Of a DNA stretch of 64,000 bases, positions 22,876-35,758 are shown one piece after another. Both the position numbers and the translations under genes were made by a program. A model generated the notes under the pieces. It searched no databases, had not been told where the DNA came from, and saw only the letters and a program-made list of their open reading frames with translations. Position 1 is the first letter of the stretch. The number at the start of each line of letters is the position of its first letter. The DNA comes from Isoetes taiwanensis (Eukaryota; Streptophyta; Lycopodiopsida; Isoetales; Isoetaceae), in contig JAJEKV010000136.1 in NCBI GenBank assembly GCA_021234155.1, positions 930,001-994,000 of the forward strand, given 5' to 3'.

Positions 22876-23144
22876 GAGAAAGCAGGCGCAAAGGAGGAGG
22901 AGGAAACGCTGAAAGCAAAAACGAAAATGAAACCCTAATGGGCCAAAAAGGGGTTTTATACTTTTTGGCACGTTTTTCTAAGTTATAAAAAAAAATTATT
23001 ATTTATTTAATAATTTACATTTAAATATACAAAAAGTGGCGAAAAGACACAATTTTGATTTTATAACTCCCAAAAAAAAAGATATTTTACATAAAAATAG
23101 GCCACAAAATTTTTACAATAAAAAAAAAAAAAAAATTCTAGCAG
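22876..23144. other. AT-rich spacer between ORF A and ORF B
   Basis: Contains poly-A/poly-T runs (for example 23120-23135) and no coding potential. Confidence 0.6.
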
Positions 23145-24321
23145 TCAGCGAAATTCCCCTCGGATCCTTCTCGCGAGCTGGATATCCTTGGGCATTATGG
23201 TGACTCTTTTAACATGAATTGCACAGAGATTAGCATCACTCAAGATCTCAATGAGGTAGGCCTCGGCAGCTTCCTGGAGTGCGAGTATAGCAAAAGCCTG
23301 AAACCTCAGGTCGGTCTTGAATTCTTGAGCAATTTCCCGGACAAGACGCTGAAAGGGCAGCCGACGTATCAAGGGCTCAGTAGTCTTCTGATACTTACGT
23401 ATCTCGCGAAGAGCTACTGTGCCCGGTCGGAACCTATGGGGCTTCCTCGGCTTGACAGTTGCCTTAAGCAATGGCAAGGACTTCCCGCCAGCCGACGCTG
23501 CGCCGACGTTTTCTTGCCAATTGCAGCGTCCTTCTGCAGTCGGGTCTTGTAACCGACACCTCCCCTTGTGGGTTTCGTAAGCTTCCTCTTCCTATTGCCC
23601 CATCTTTCTTCTGATTCCTGCACAACCCGTTGATCTCCCTCCTGATCAACATTTTGATCCGCGCCCTGCTGTGTTTGGGCAACCTCCTCTGCTCTACGGA
23701 TCCACTCTGTCCCTGCATCCCGGGCCTCCCTGTCCTGGTGCACTTGTATTCGCCTTGCAATCTGCGTATGGTACCGGTCCGTGTGAGCTCGCATGTCGGC
23801 TTGCACGAGGTCCATGCGGTCTTGTGTGAAACTAGGTGGAACATTTTCGAAGATAAAGCTATGTAGTTCTTCGTTCCAATAAAAAGGAGGAAGATTGTAA
23901 TGGTCCCTGTACATAAGCACATGACCTTTACCAAGGTAATAAAAATGGCTAGCTCGCTCTTCTGGGAGGCCGCTAGCTATTTGCTGGAGGTCCTCTATCC
24001 TAGCAAGGTGCAAAATTCTTTGGGCCTCAGTTCGGATAAGCTCTACGGGATCCTCCCCTGGGCTCGGCGACGGGTAAAACTTAACAATAGCCCAAGCTTG
24101 ATCAGGTTGCTCCACAAGAGTGTAAGATTGGTCTGCAGCATTCAGCTTCATAAGGAACCGCTAGGGTACGGTATTCTGCGGTTCTCAGTAAAATGGGTCA
24201 CGAGCAGGTCTAAAACAGTGTCGACCATGGAGCTATCATCTGAGAGATGGTTTACCAGCACGCTATACAGCTGGAAGACATTCGCCTTCTTTAGGTCTAC
24301 TGTAAGCTTAAAGCGCGGCAT
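23145..24321 (-). pseudogene. ORF A: unknown N-terminal domain joined to a histone H3 fold, inside element 1
   Basis: ATG at 24321 sits in a strong context (GCCACCATGC). The first ~57 codons (MPRFKLTVDLKKANVFQ) and a second block from 24151 (KLNAADQSYTLVEQPDQAW) are offset by one base. The long charged region that follows ([15 protein letters not shown]) leads, across a second one-base deficit at a G run near 23485, into an unmistakable histone H3. Its alphaN is [20 protein letters not shown], then [50 protein letters not shown] and RRIRGEFR before TGA at 23145. By eye about 15 of 99 core residues differ from canonical plant H3 as I remember it, mainly at LIEILSDAN and at TTEPLIRR. The tail is of similar length but lacks ARTKQTARKS. 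Loop 1 is H3-like, not CENH3-like. Confidence 0.82.
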
Positions 24322-24918
24322 GGTGGCGACCAGCGGGTACTTAGGGATAAGAAGTGGCCGCTTGGGGTAGAATAGGTGGCGCTAGGGTTAGAAGGGAGAC
24401 GCTAGACGGTTAGGGTAGCAGCTTTTCAAAAAAGAAACACAAATTTGAATCTAAACTTTTATTTTTCAAATCTTTTTTCAAATTTTTTTTTTTAATTTAA
24501 AAAAAAAACGGGCGCGTATTTTTATACGCGGGACCGTATGGGTCGCTGCTAGCGTTATACGCCCTTAACTTTTCGAGAAAAACACCTCATCCGATAGCAG
24601 CGCCCCTTTTGCTTTTTCGCCTTGCTGTCGCCATTTCGCCCTCGGGTAACGTGCCCCCTAGGGTATTTGGGAGGTGCCCGATCCATTGGAACCATTTTCG
24701 CCTTCATCCGAGCTACCTACAAAAAGTTATGGCCCTTCCAAACTTGGGTCCTCCAGTCGCCCTAAACTTCTTAAAGCTTACAATTTATTACATCAACCTA
24801 GCACAAAACCAAACATCGAAGAGTTAAACAGTCCAACTAGCTTAAACTCCCACCTAACTACCGAACTAACGAGCTAGGGGTTTGGTCAGTGCTATGATTT
24901 CGGGCTACCAAAATCACG
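24322..24918. other. Leader of element 1 between PBS and ORF A
   Basis: About 600 bp without a coherent ORF, including an A/T homopolymer-rich stretch (24420-24510). It corresponds to the untranslated leader in minus orientation. Confidence 0.55.
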
Positions 24919-24930
24919 GCTCTGATACCA
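24919..24930 (-). other. Primer-binding site of element 1 (tRNA-iMet type)
   Basis: The minus strand reads TGGTATCAGAGC, the usual plant initiator-tRNA-Met PBS, one base after the LTR end CGTCACA. Confidence 0.92.
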
Positions 24931-24931
24931 C

Positions 24932-25866
24932 TGTGACGCTCCCAGAACATATACGACACTCGGGCGTATACATACGGGGACTTTCCCCTCCCATGGCAAC
25001 CAACTTGCCATGAGCAGGTCCCTCCGTCTAACTCGGACCATCTAGGGAAAGATGCTCGAGTGAAGGTCACAGAGGTGTCATTCGGCCCACGCCTTCAATG
25101 GGGCTCCTATGTTGCGGAAGCGTCAAGGTTAGCACACAGCATAAATGTATCATAAATATCCACCACGAAGGGTGGCACATCCATCCAACTGATGATAACA
25201 GAGAAGATGCATTTAATACTAGGGAAAACACCCCAAAACCCATGGTTCTACCCTGGCTCAGACTCCAGTGAAGATCGACTGACGGCTAGGTCTCAAGAGA
25301 TCAGCAGACCGAATCTTGGCATGGCGTTGGCTGGCATAGAACATCGGCTAGGGTTGTCCACTCCATCCGCCCCTCCTGTGCACACTTTGCAGATGAGTCG
25401 AATCATGCTATGGCATCACTATAGCCTTCCGGAGACGCAGACTCAAGGTACCACCCTTCAAGTCTACTCCAGGTTACATCTCCCTAGTCCGATGAGGCAG
25501 GTCGGGGAAGTGTCCCCTTCCAGGATCGCAGCGGTTCCATGGGTGAGCTAGAGAATACGTGCCGCATCAGCGACCCTCGCATCCGTATTCGACCTACTCC
25601 CCTAACTTTATCATCAAAGTGCAGGATGCCCCATACGGGTCACACCTCTGCACCCAGGGAGTGTTAGACCCATACCCGGCCCTCTACGTGACCGGCTATC
25701 AGGCCTAGCCCAGCGAGGGAGTCTCGGGAGCCTTTTTATGTTGGGTGCAAGACCCCACCCCACTTCACCCGCCGCGTCCCTTCTCTGGTGCTGAGCAATT
25801 CCATAGCATCCACGGCTCGGTGGTCTCTTGTGCACAGCCGCATTCATCGGGTACCGTGGAAACTAC
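24932..25866 (-). repeat. 5' LTR of element 1, segment adjoining the PBS
   Basis: The LTR end is TGTGACG on the plus strand at 24932. The LTR continues after element 2 at 36603. Joined, the two segments give about 1,568 bp. Confidence 0.8.
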
Positions 25867-25868
25867 CT

Positions 25869-26463
25869 TGTTTGGGGTCGGGTTCGAACTCCCGCAAGAG
25901 AAAGACTCGGAGGACCCGAGGATCTAACAGGAGAATCCGGGGGACTATGTCACGCGGGATTTGCAAGAAGAGAACAAGAAGAAGAAAACAGAACAAAAGA
26001 GGATAATGAGAGGAAAATGATAAGCTTCCTTGATATTAATGATGAACATACATGAGCTCTCACAATCGAGAGAAAACTGAAGTGAGACAAGACTCAAAAC
26101 TCATCTAAAAACTCATGTGCTAGCTCTACTCATATATATAGTACAATGGCCTTTGGCCCAATATAGACACTCGACCGATCTGCGGTGCTTGGAAGCTCCC
26201 TCGGAAGGAGGCCTAATTTGCAGGAATTTGGCGGTGCTCTTTGAAGTGCCTAGAATCACGCTGACGCCGAGCAGTGGGACGGGCCGCCACTTGTCCGAAG
26301 GGCGCTTTCTTGTTGACAGACCCTGTGCTTTGACCGCTGCGGGTCCGCTGTTTGGTCTTCGGCCGAGCCTTTGATGGCTGACCCGGGCTGATCGTGGATC
26401 CTTGTTCTTGACCTGGTCCGTCAGATGCATGAATAGTCCTGCATGGGAGGCATTGGACTAACA
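25869..26463 (-). repeat. 3' LTR of element 2
   Basis: Begins TGTTTGGGGT and ends GGACTAACA on the plus strand. It is colinear with 36007-36597 with scattered substitutions and indels. Confidence 0.88.
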
Positions 26464-29400
26464 CTCCCCACCAAACGACACTCGCTGTGAAGAAAAGGAG
26501 GAAGTGTTTTGAGGGGGAAGCCATCGCCTGCGAAAGTGATCCTCACGGAGGAGGACGGCACCATTATGGTAAGTGCCAATGAGATCCCCGGCATATTTGA
26601 AGAGCAGGAGGAGTGGTGAGCCCAAGGGCGTGGATCAGCATCAATGAGAAAATGAGAGCGCACCATGTCTTCAAGGGCAGCATGGGCTTCAGAAGAAACA
26701 AACTGGCACTCCATGAGTAGGCAGGTCTCGAGACCGAAGGCACTGACGCTCGCATTCGGATTGCAGTGAAAGATGGGACGCTGCCGATTTAAAGAGCTGA
26801 CCAGGATGCATTTGAGAGCAAAAGTACGTAAATCAGCTTCGGCGGGATTGAAGGATCTGGTGAGGTGGCGGCATTCTGCAAGAAGGTGTCAAGACCATGA
26901 AGAGCATCAGCAGGGCGTTGCCAACCACGCTCATTGGCAATATAGATCCAATTTGTAGTGTTATCAAGGGTGGCACCATCCTCCCAATTGGAGCGGCCGA
27001 ACAAAACGGGGATCCCAATCGGAGATCCGCCGAGATCCGGCGCGAGTCCATCCAAAGATGGCCATCCATGACCTTGGTCCAAAAGGGGAGACGCCAATCG
27101 AGGTGAGGGAACTGGGGCATGGAGGGACACCCGGGGAAGCATAGGGGGAGAGGGGACCATGCCCGTATGCATTGGCCGAGCGCCTCCCCCAATTCACTGG
27201 ACAAGGGCCGGATCAAGAGCTTTGCACCAATGGTCCCAAACGTAAGGAGGAGTCGAGAGTTTACGGGGAGGGCTATCCCAACCCGTGGGGGGCCCGTCTT
27301 GCTATCCGTAAGAGCACGCAGATTGATTGTAACCAGCCGTGTCGATATAAACTTGTGCAAAGGGAAGATCCCGGGATGTCCCGTGATACTTCCTTATCTA
27401 TTATTGCGCTTCAGCCTTGCCTTGAGAGGCAAATGATGAGCAAGCTCGTGCATGTACTCTTGATGAAGAGCGTGGTGTCCGATCATGATCGAACATTGAT
27501 GGGGGGTTGTTATCCAAAAGCAACCATTGAAGTGTGGGATCACCATGAAAGTTTCGATGTGGCCCATCTCGAAATTTGTCCCGTATCGGCCCGGATAGAA
27601 ATCATGAAAATGTACGCCATTGGCTGAACAACTCAAGGTGATCATATCCAGGGATCATCACGTTGAATGAGATCAAAGACTAAAAGGGGCGAGAATAAAC
27701 CTTTGTCTTCAAGCGAAAGGTCCGCCAGATCCGAAGAAAATCTCGGCAGCGGCGCAGGGGAACATCAACAGACCATCACCGTATGCCACGGGAAGAAAGA
27801 GGTGGCGGCGGGCAACCACATAATCCGATAACCGGAAGGAATAGGGAAGTCAACAAAGGTTGAGAGCAATGGTAACATAGCCTTCAAGTTTGATTCGAGC
27901 CTCACCGCCAGACCGAATAGCTTGTCAGAGCCGTTGTTCGAGGTCATGGATCCTGCTCCTTTCTAACGGCATGGATCGGGTCACGGACCCGCTTTCGAAG
28001 TCGTGGCATGTGAGGAGGATTGCCCTGTACATTGAGTCGGGGCACGGAAATCTGGGCCATCAAGAATCGTTTCTTCAACCTCCGTAGCCCGATCTTGAAG
28101 GGATGTAGCTGAGAGGTCCGCGTGGAAAGCCGAAAGCCCGCCAAAGAGGCAATTTGAGCCGCCACGCCAGAAGGTCTTGGGCTTGAGTGTTGTAATTTCG
28201 AGAGAGTTCAGATACGCCGCGGTCCAGCTTTGGCAATGTCTTTATCCTTGTCAACCAAGAGAGTCTCTTGCCTTGACCTGCCCAATAATTCCCTGAATGG
28301 TGGTTCGCAATTGAGCTCCGGCCTGATCGGCAAGCAGACTATTCTGATTTTGGGCAGCCTTTTAGATCCTCAATGGGCTTGTAAAAACCTCGCGGCTTGT
28401 CTTGAAGCTGGGTCTCCTAGAGTATGAACTTGGCGTGGTAGCAGCTTGAAGGTCAGCGTGAACCGCGTCCCGAGGCCTCCATGGCCGTTTGAACCCCATT
28501 CATGAGAGCTTCTTGGGATTCTTTGTAACTTGAGCAGCAGCACTTGAACATCCCGGCCGATATTGATACAACGGTACCGGGCGAGGGTGCTGGAGGTGGT
28601 GGAGCCCGGTTGCTGCCTTGTTTGTGACGCTTTTGGGAGACATGGTGAGAACTAGAGTGCTTGGTTTCGTAGAGAGGAAGAGGAGACAAAGGACACGCGC
28701 AGGCCAAGGTTGACATGACCGGTAAGAAGAAGGGCGTGAAGTGCCAACTTGGTGAGTTTGAGGAAGGGACTGCTGAGTGGAATCATGAGAATTAGGAGGT
28801 GTTGGAGGAAAGTAATGACGGGATGATGGCTTGAAGATGGCCACCCAACCGAGACTTCAGAGATAGAAGAGGGGCAGCCCTAAGACGGTCGACCTCTTGA
28901 AGAAGGCGGTAGAACAACAATTGGGGCCAATCAATGTGGTGGTTGGAGCGGATAGCAAATTGATCACCAAATTATAGAAAGGCTTATTGACATGGGTGTT
29001 CTTGATAGAATACCCTAGGAACTTTCGCCACGTAAACTTAACAAAAGTTTCATGGGTCTTGTCAATATTTGTCGCTGGCGATGCATGTTAAAGCTTTGAT
29101 AGCGGGGAGCACCAAACTCGACATCGGAGATCCCGTAAGGCAGCCCAAGATAAACAAGGGGTTTGCAAAGGAATATGGAATACCTCAGAAATAAGGTCTT
29201 TGGGTCAGCAAAATGGTGGTGCCATCGACCACAAAAGAGCGCATCCATTCGGCCGTTGACGATGTGAGCCGATGAACCGCCTCAATTGGTCCGATGTGGA
29301 GCCGGAGTTCCATTTGTGAGAATGCAGAAAGCTTTCGGCATGCTCCGCGACTTCATGATTTGGGCCAACAAGTGCTTCACCTAAAAAAGTGGGGCCAAGA

Positions 29401-30393
29401 AGGATACCGACTAAAAGAGCCGGTTCCCCGAGCAAGAGTTTGAAGTGTAGGAAATTTTGGTGCAGCCATGGCAAAGAGCTTCTAAAAGAATGGTGATGCA
29501 AAGGCGGAGAGCGAGAGAATGGAGGACTAAGGCCAGAGAGACTAAAAGGTTTAGGGCGCAAAATGGAGGCTTAAGGGGCATGATGAGGGCTTAAACCGCA
29601 CTGCTGATGATGCCAGTGGCTTATAGATGCTAAGGAGGCGATTGAAAAGCAAAATTTTGGCTAAGTCCCCAAACAGTAAAGGGAGAAGCAAGGAACGGTG
29701 GAGATGAGACGTGAGAGAATGATCGGATGGGACAGGTGGCCAAAGGACGCACATTAATAGTTGACGGGCGTGAAAAGAAGAAATGGTATTTAATGCTGGC
29801 AACTCGAAGTGGGATATCATTAAAACGAATGTGTCAGAAGGTACCATGGCTAGATATGCGGCGGGAGAAAAGATTCTCATTTTAGAAATAGCCTTGCATT
29901 GCAAACACGTTGGCGAATTTTCTGATTGGTCCACGTCGACAAAGAGTTCCTCGGTTGGCTATATAAGACGAACCGGGAGTGAAGCGAAGACATCCGATGG
30001 CGCTCAGTATGTCTGCTGCTGGTTTGCATGATAACTGCACTATGCCTTCAAACTGTTTGGAGTGGATTACCTGCAAGATGGATTGTCTGGACCTCTGGCG
30101 CTGCCACAACCGTGGCATGGCGATGGACGGGTGGTGTGCCAGGATGGCTGAGCATCCCGATCCGAAGACCAACGGGGATGGAGGTGATTCGCACCTTTCG
30201 GGACCCGAGCATAATCTCTACCACATCTGCGTGTCGCCTGCGCTCCCAACCCGGAGTAGAGGGTTTTTCTTCTTAGGACGTAGTAGATAGGGCTCGAGCC
30301 CGTTTTTTGTATATAGGCGTGCCCATATGAAATAGGCGGGCTGTGCCCACATTTTGTAAAAAATCCACCTATAATATGCGGTTGGTTTAGTCA
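26464..30393 (-). pseudogene. Degenerate ORF region between pol and 3' LTR of element 2
   Basis: Nearly 4 kb separates the integrase from the 3' LTR. Minus-strand frames here switch often but give protein-like runs (for example GRSNWEDGATLDNTTNWIYI near 27000, FVSSEAHAALEDMVRSHFL near 26680, LLGEPALLVGILLGPTFLGE near 29450, KLFGLAVRLESNLKAMLPLL near 27880). An additional ORF, in the position where env-like or accessory genes lie in other plant Ty3/gypsy elements, is plausible. I found no membrane-fusion signature and do not name a function. Confidence 0.4.
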
Positions 30394-31753
30394 CTATCCG
30401 TTGTGTTTGTGTCGGGAACAAAGATCCGTTTGTTGATTTTCACTTTTACGGGTATGAAATGTTTTGAGGCTTAAAGCCATTAACCGAGTTCCATCTGTAG
30501 GTAATGGAGTTCCATCTAATTTTGTACCGAGAATCATAAAGAAGAAAACTTCTTTGAATGGTTGCACCACTTGAACAATTTGATAAGGGCCAAGCCATCG
30601 AAACTTTAGCTTACAATAAGTTTGAGAAAATTTTTTTGTATAGAGAATCATAAAGAAGAACCAAATCTCCTTCTTTGAATGTTTTTGTCTTCAGACGTTT
30701 ATCATGTAAAGATTTTTGCAATTGTTGTCCATGAAGAACACGAATATAAGCATCCCTTCGAAGTTCATCCAACTGTTCCAATTGATAAACCCTTTCTTTG
30801 AGTGCAGCAGGCGGATTATGGGCGGTAGCCAGTTTAAAACGGAGAGTTGGAAGGATGTATTCAAACGGCATGAGAGCTTCTTGACCATAAACCAATTTGA
30901 AAGAAGTGTGTCCTGTAGCTATTTTGAAACAAGTATTGTAAGCCCAAAGAACAGTAGGAAGCTTGGTTTGCCAGTCAGTGCGAGAAGCGTCACAAATTTT
31001 CTTGAGAATTGTGACCAGAGTTTTGTTGGTGCTTTCAGCCAAACCGTTCCCTTGAGGATAGTAAGGTGTGCTCTTGTGATGATGTATCAGTAGATAATCC
31101 GTCAGTTCCTTGATGGTATGATTGATAAAATGGACACCACGATCACTGACCAGCTCAGGTGGGGCGGTTTAATCGCGTGATGATTTGTTGATAGATGACC
31201 TTTGCCGTGTGCTTGCCGCCGGTGTTGTCTCCGGAAGTGCTCAAGCTTCCGCCCATTTGGTAGCGAGTCGGTGAGAACGAATGTAGCTGCACGGGTGTGC
31301 CGCAGCAGAGGATCGATGGGTCCCACAAAATCCATTCCCCATTTGCTGAAGGAAAGTGGGCGTGGCGACGGGCGCCAAGGGAAGAGCCGCCACGGGCGTG
31401 GGCCGCCCCACATGCCGGGCAAGCATCACACGCGGCGGGCATGGGCGGAGCGCCTTTGAAGAGCGTGGGCCAAAAATAACCAGAAGAAGGATTTTATGCG
31501 TCCGTGGTGTCACCATGAAAATGACCACCACCAAGCCCTTCATGGGCTTCTCGAACAATATCTGGGACCTCATGAGGGAGAACACGGCGTCCGGGGACGG
31601 TATCCTTACCCTTTTTGTAAAGATGGCCTTAAACCATGGTGTAGTCATGGACTTCACCGGAGAAATTGATGTCGCCGGGATTGTCGCTTGGCTTGAGAGA
31701 GCTGGGCGCCCTCCGGTGGAAGAGCACCGTGAGGAGATAATGCTGAAAGTCAT
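30394..31753 (-). pseudogene. integrase of element 2
   Basis: Around 31440-31250 a finger remnant (CDACPACG) and core (GMDFVGPIDPLL) are visible in shifted frames. 31042-30611 gives the core C-terminus: NKTLVTILKKICDASRTDWQ, LPTVLWAYNTCFKIATGHTS and KTFKEGDLVLLYD. It is followed by a short C-terminal domain (FRWLGPYQIVQVVQPF). Degenerate. Confidence 0.75.
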
Positions 31754-31828
31754 GGAACCAATGTGGTGTTGCCGTGACCGAGAAAGAGTTGAGCCGTGAA
31801 AGGCGCTCGAGACTCCAAAGTGGAGGGA

Positions 31829-34237
31829 TCATCCGTGGATGCGTGAAAGATAATCCGGGACAACATGAGATTTGCCCGCCTTTGTGAACAATTTCAAAAG
31901 GTGCAAATTCTTGCGGAATGAGGACCCAACGAGCAATGCGCCCGTGGGCGTGGATTTATTGATCAAATAAAGAAGTGCTTGGTGGTCAACAAAGAATTTG
32001 ATCCGACCGCCCAAAAGATAGTGACGAAGCGTTGGACACGAGAAAATTAAACCCAAGGCTTCACGCGTGGGGCGAAAGTAGTTGCGCCGAAGAGAATTGA
32101 GTTTCCGGGTCGGGCGATCTGTTTGGTTTGTCACAGCGCATCATATTCTTGAGAAAGAACAGCCCAATAGCAAACGCCGACACATCTACATGGGCGAAAG
32201 GGCTTGTCCCATTGAGGAGGAACAAGAACCGGGCCCGAGTAAGCAAGAGCTTCAACCGTTGGAAAGCAAAGATCCGCACGGGAATTCCAAGCCCGTGGAT
32301 TCATCACCCGTGGAGTTTATGAATGGGATGCGCAATGGCCGCAAGTCCAGGAATGAAGGTAGAGTAATAATTGACCTTACCCAGGAAAGAGCGTGTCTCC
32401 TTGATATTGGCTGGTGCTTGAGCCTTGAGCACACAACTGACAGGATCCGTGGTGATACCTGCTTTGCTGACTATGTGTCCTAACAGAACACCTGAAGTGA
32501 CGCAAAAGGTGCATTTCTCCGGATTGAGACTAATGCTGGGACTCATCACATTTGGAAAAGACGAAGTTCCAATTTATCCAAATGGTCAGCCATGGAACTG
32601 TAGGCAGAGAACTCATCTTGAAAAATTTGTAAGAAGGGATTTTCCTTCATAAAATCATGAAAAACTGAGAGCATGATGCATTGAAACGTGGATGGAGAGT
32701 TTGATAATCCAAAAGGAACCACCTTGTAGGCAAAAAGACTTACCACGGGTGGTGAAAGTAGTCTTGAGTTGATCAAATTCTTTGATTGAGATCTGATTGT
32801 AGCCAGAAAAACCATCCATGAAGGAGTACATCTCATGGCCAGCAACCTCTTCCAGAACCTGGTCTGTAAAGGGAAGTGGAAAATGATCATGCTCGGGCTC
32901 TGATTGAGTTTTTTGGTAGTCCCGCAAACACGGATCTTTCCATTGTGTTTGAGTGCAATGACGATGGGGCTCACCCATTCGTAATGTTTGACCTCATAGA
33001 TCAAACCCGCAGACAAGGAGTTTGTCAATTTCGCCTTTTGATCCATCACGGTAATTGGGGTTGAGCCGTCTGCATCGTCGTTGCTATAGGGGACGTGCAT
33101 CGATTTGGTAGGAATGGTGAGTTCCCCAAGGTTTTGTTGATTCCCGAAGGTCTCAGAGCTCCTCGAAAAATGTGTTTGAACTTTTTGAAGAGCGTGGCGG
33201 CCCCGGGTGACGATAGGGTGTCGGAAGATTTGCAAAGAATGCGACAGCCGATTGTTGCCGACGCCCACAATCTCGACTTCGTGAGTCCGAATATGTGGGA
33301 TAACTTCCATGTCTTGGACAATATGAGCAGGAGGTTGTAACATGACGGGATCATTGGCACTCGCGTGGTGAAAAAAGAGAGGTTGCCGAAGTTTCATCGC
33401 TGCAGGTTGCTTCATGACAAAGCGTGTACATCTACGGGAGCTGCAGGGAGGTTCAAAGATTGAAAAGTGATCAACACGTTGGATGCGATTGCAAGGAGCC
33501 AGGTAAAGGTCAAGCAAAGCAGCCACAGCCTGGTCCTGGTCAAGAGTCATTTCTCCCCAAGGATCAGCATATTCGGGGTAGGATGACAGAGGCAGACTCG
33601 CAGGTGGAGCCTGAACATGATAGATATTCTTGGCGTCCTCAGAATCTGTGTCAGAGAGAGAGGGTTCAGCATGGTCAACAGAAATGATCTTGCCTGTTTC
33701 CAAGTCCATGGTGGCATTGAGGTGACCATCGGTGATGACTAACTGATCCGTGGCCCAGTAATGGATACTCTTGGCCTGGCGGAGAAAAGGTCTGCCGACC
33801 AACATTTCATAATCACCTGGATCTTCTCCAGCCTTCCAAACACCAAATTCCAAGGGGAATCGGAGATCACCAATGTTGATGTGAAGAAGAGGTGGACGCC
33901 TTTGAGGTCGCGTGATATGGCCATTAGCCAATTTGATGTCATATGGGGCACGATAGAGTTGTTTGATGCCCATTTGTTTGCGGAGTTTATCCGTGATGAG
34001 ATTGACCGCACTACCTCCGTCAATTTGAACATGATTGACTTGTTGATTGCCCACCGTGGCATGTACCATGGGTGTAGAGGTAGCAACAGCCCCAACCAAA
34101 ACAGTCGGGAGTGGTAACTGGTCCTTGAGAGCAGGACAGAGTTTCAAAATTGTTGCCAAACTTAAGGGAATTTTGATTTTTGCTAGCTCCTCTTGGAGTT
34201 CCAGAGGCACATGAGAAAAAGGATCTGCTGGATCCAC
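31829..34237 (-). pseudogene. protease, RT and RNase H of element 2
   Basis: A 563-codon frame (34237-32546) has the aspartic protease motif VQIDGGSAVNLI (DGG instead of the usual DTG/DSG), then RT segments (VSPIVIALKHNGKIRVC, YKVVPFGLSNSPSTFQ) with internal frame slips and no intact YxDD box. RT continues as CTFCVTSGVLLGHIVSKAG and YYSTFIPGLAAIAHPI. RNase H continues at 32134 (TLRHYLLGGRIKFFVDHQAL). Multiple frameshifts. Confidence 0.75.
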
Positions 34238-34354
34238 AGGTGCCGGAGTGCGTGGTAGCGAAGCAGCAACTTCTTTGAGTAGGTCAACCTCAGCAGCAAT
34301 ATTGGGATATGTCTGAGAGCGTGGAGGTTGAGATGTGGAAGGTGGATCTTGTCG

Positions 34355-35758
34355 TTATTGAGCTCTGGTGGTGGCATGAACATTAGCCAACGTGCGGCCT
34401 TCAGCAGCTTGCATGAGGTTCAAAATGCTTTGGCGAACTTTAGGCATGACATGCGGCATGAGTTTCTCCAAGTCAGGTGCAAAGTGAACCTTTTTTTCCT
34501 CTTCATGAGGAATGGTGTCGACCGCAAAAAAAAGTTGCGTGCCATTAGGAATAATGGTTAAGGGCGTGATGCCCCGGTTCCGGCGTGGAAACCAAACCAA
34601 CCCAATTTTGGCCGGATCGGAGGATTAAGAGCCCGAAAAATTTCTTCCCCGGCTTGTTGATCCATCTGAGGTTGATTGGCGGAGCTGGTTGATAGCGCGA
34701 TTGCCGAGGGGCCAGGAGGTGGCTTCCCAAGAACAGACGCTGGCCTTGTTTGCCGTTGGCAATCGAGTTGGTAAGCCGTGAGGCGGACCGATGTGGTCCG
34801 ATTGGTGCCAGGAAGCTGCACCTGAACTTGTGGAAGTTGAGGACACGTGGTGGTGGTGTGACCCCATTCTTGACAGTGATAACACTGAGCTTTAGAAGGG
34901 TCAAAAGGAGGACATGTGTTGGGTCCCCGTTGTTGCTCCTGTTGCTGATAGAGTTGATTGGGTTGTGCCTGCTGTGGTGGCTGATGATATTGCGATTGTT
35001 GCTGAGGTGTTGTTTGCACTTGATAAACCAGTTTGTTGCGGAAAGGTGTAGGATGAGTGCGAGTGCACTCTTCCGTGGCATGATTGCACATGTTGCATCT
35101 TTTACAATGAGGCGGGCCATTGGTGGAGTTGCACTCATTCGCCAAGTGGCCTTGATTGTTTCCAGTGGCTTTTGTTGGACATGAGCCATTGATGAGGAGA
35201 GCCACGCAGGGTGGTGAAAAAGATGTGGAATTTCAGTTGAGGTTGTGCATGACCATTCAGGACAGCCAGAGCCTCAAATTCTTCCATGTGGGCCTGAGCA
35301 CTTTGGTCTAAGGGTTTGCCTTTCGTGTTGCCAAAGGTAGGATAAGTCAGCTTAAGGGTCTGAAAGGTAGAGGTGAAAGTGCTTGGCTGGACAGGAACTG
35401 GATAGGGATTATATTGAGGTGGAGTTGGTGGTGGCATGGTGCCTGAAGGACCCTGATGACGGGGTGACTGCGGGGGAGGTACTGAAGGTGCCTGAGCATT
35501 GGTTTTGAGGTCAGTAAGGTTGTAAACAGGAAGAGCGGTGGTAAAGGTGGGGAAGGGAAATTCCTGGGGAGGTGCAAAAGAGACATGTGGATATCCCTGC
35601 CCACCCGGGGGAGATGATGGTTGTGAAGGCAGCTGTATGGCCGTAAGAATGATGGATGTAGGCATGTTCGGGGGTATGAAAGTAAGGTTGAGAAGGTTGA
35701 GCCTGATAGGGCTCCTGATAGTGATGAGGTGACCGAGGCCGTGGAGCAATGTTTGCAC
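34355..35758 (-). pseudogene. gag of element 2 with zinc knuckles
   Basis: The Gag core appears as LTYPTFGNTKGKPLDQSAQA and FTTLRGSPHQWL. Downstream frames carry cysteine clusters: CKRCNMCNHATEEC and the CCHC knuckle CYHCQEWGHTTTTC. The region before the knuckles is Gln/Pro-rich. Several frame changes make it non-functional as given. Confidence 0.72.

Noticed and set aside
23145-23570. Calling the H3-like domain a centromeric CENH3
   Set aside because: The [20 protein letters not shown] segment and loop 1 are of canonical H3 type without the longer CENH3 loop 1, and the C-terminus is RRIRGEFR. Only the tail is divergent.
23145-24321. An ordinary host histone gene into which element 1 inserted
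   Set aside because: The ORF lies between the element's own PBS and gag, on its strand, with a long N-terminal extension and a divergent tail. No LTR or poly-A/TSD break separates it from gag. A retrocopy inside an old element cannot be fully excluded and is listed as a refutation test.
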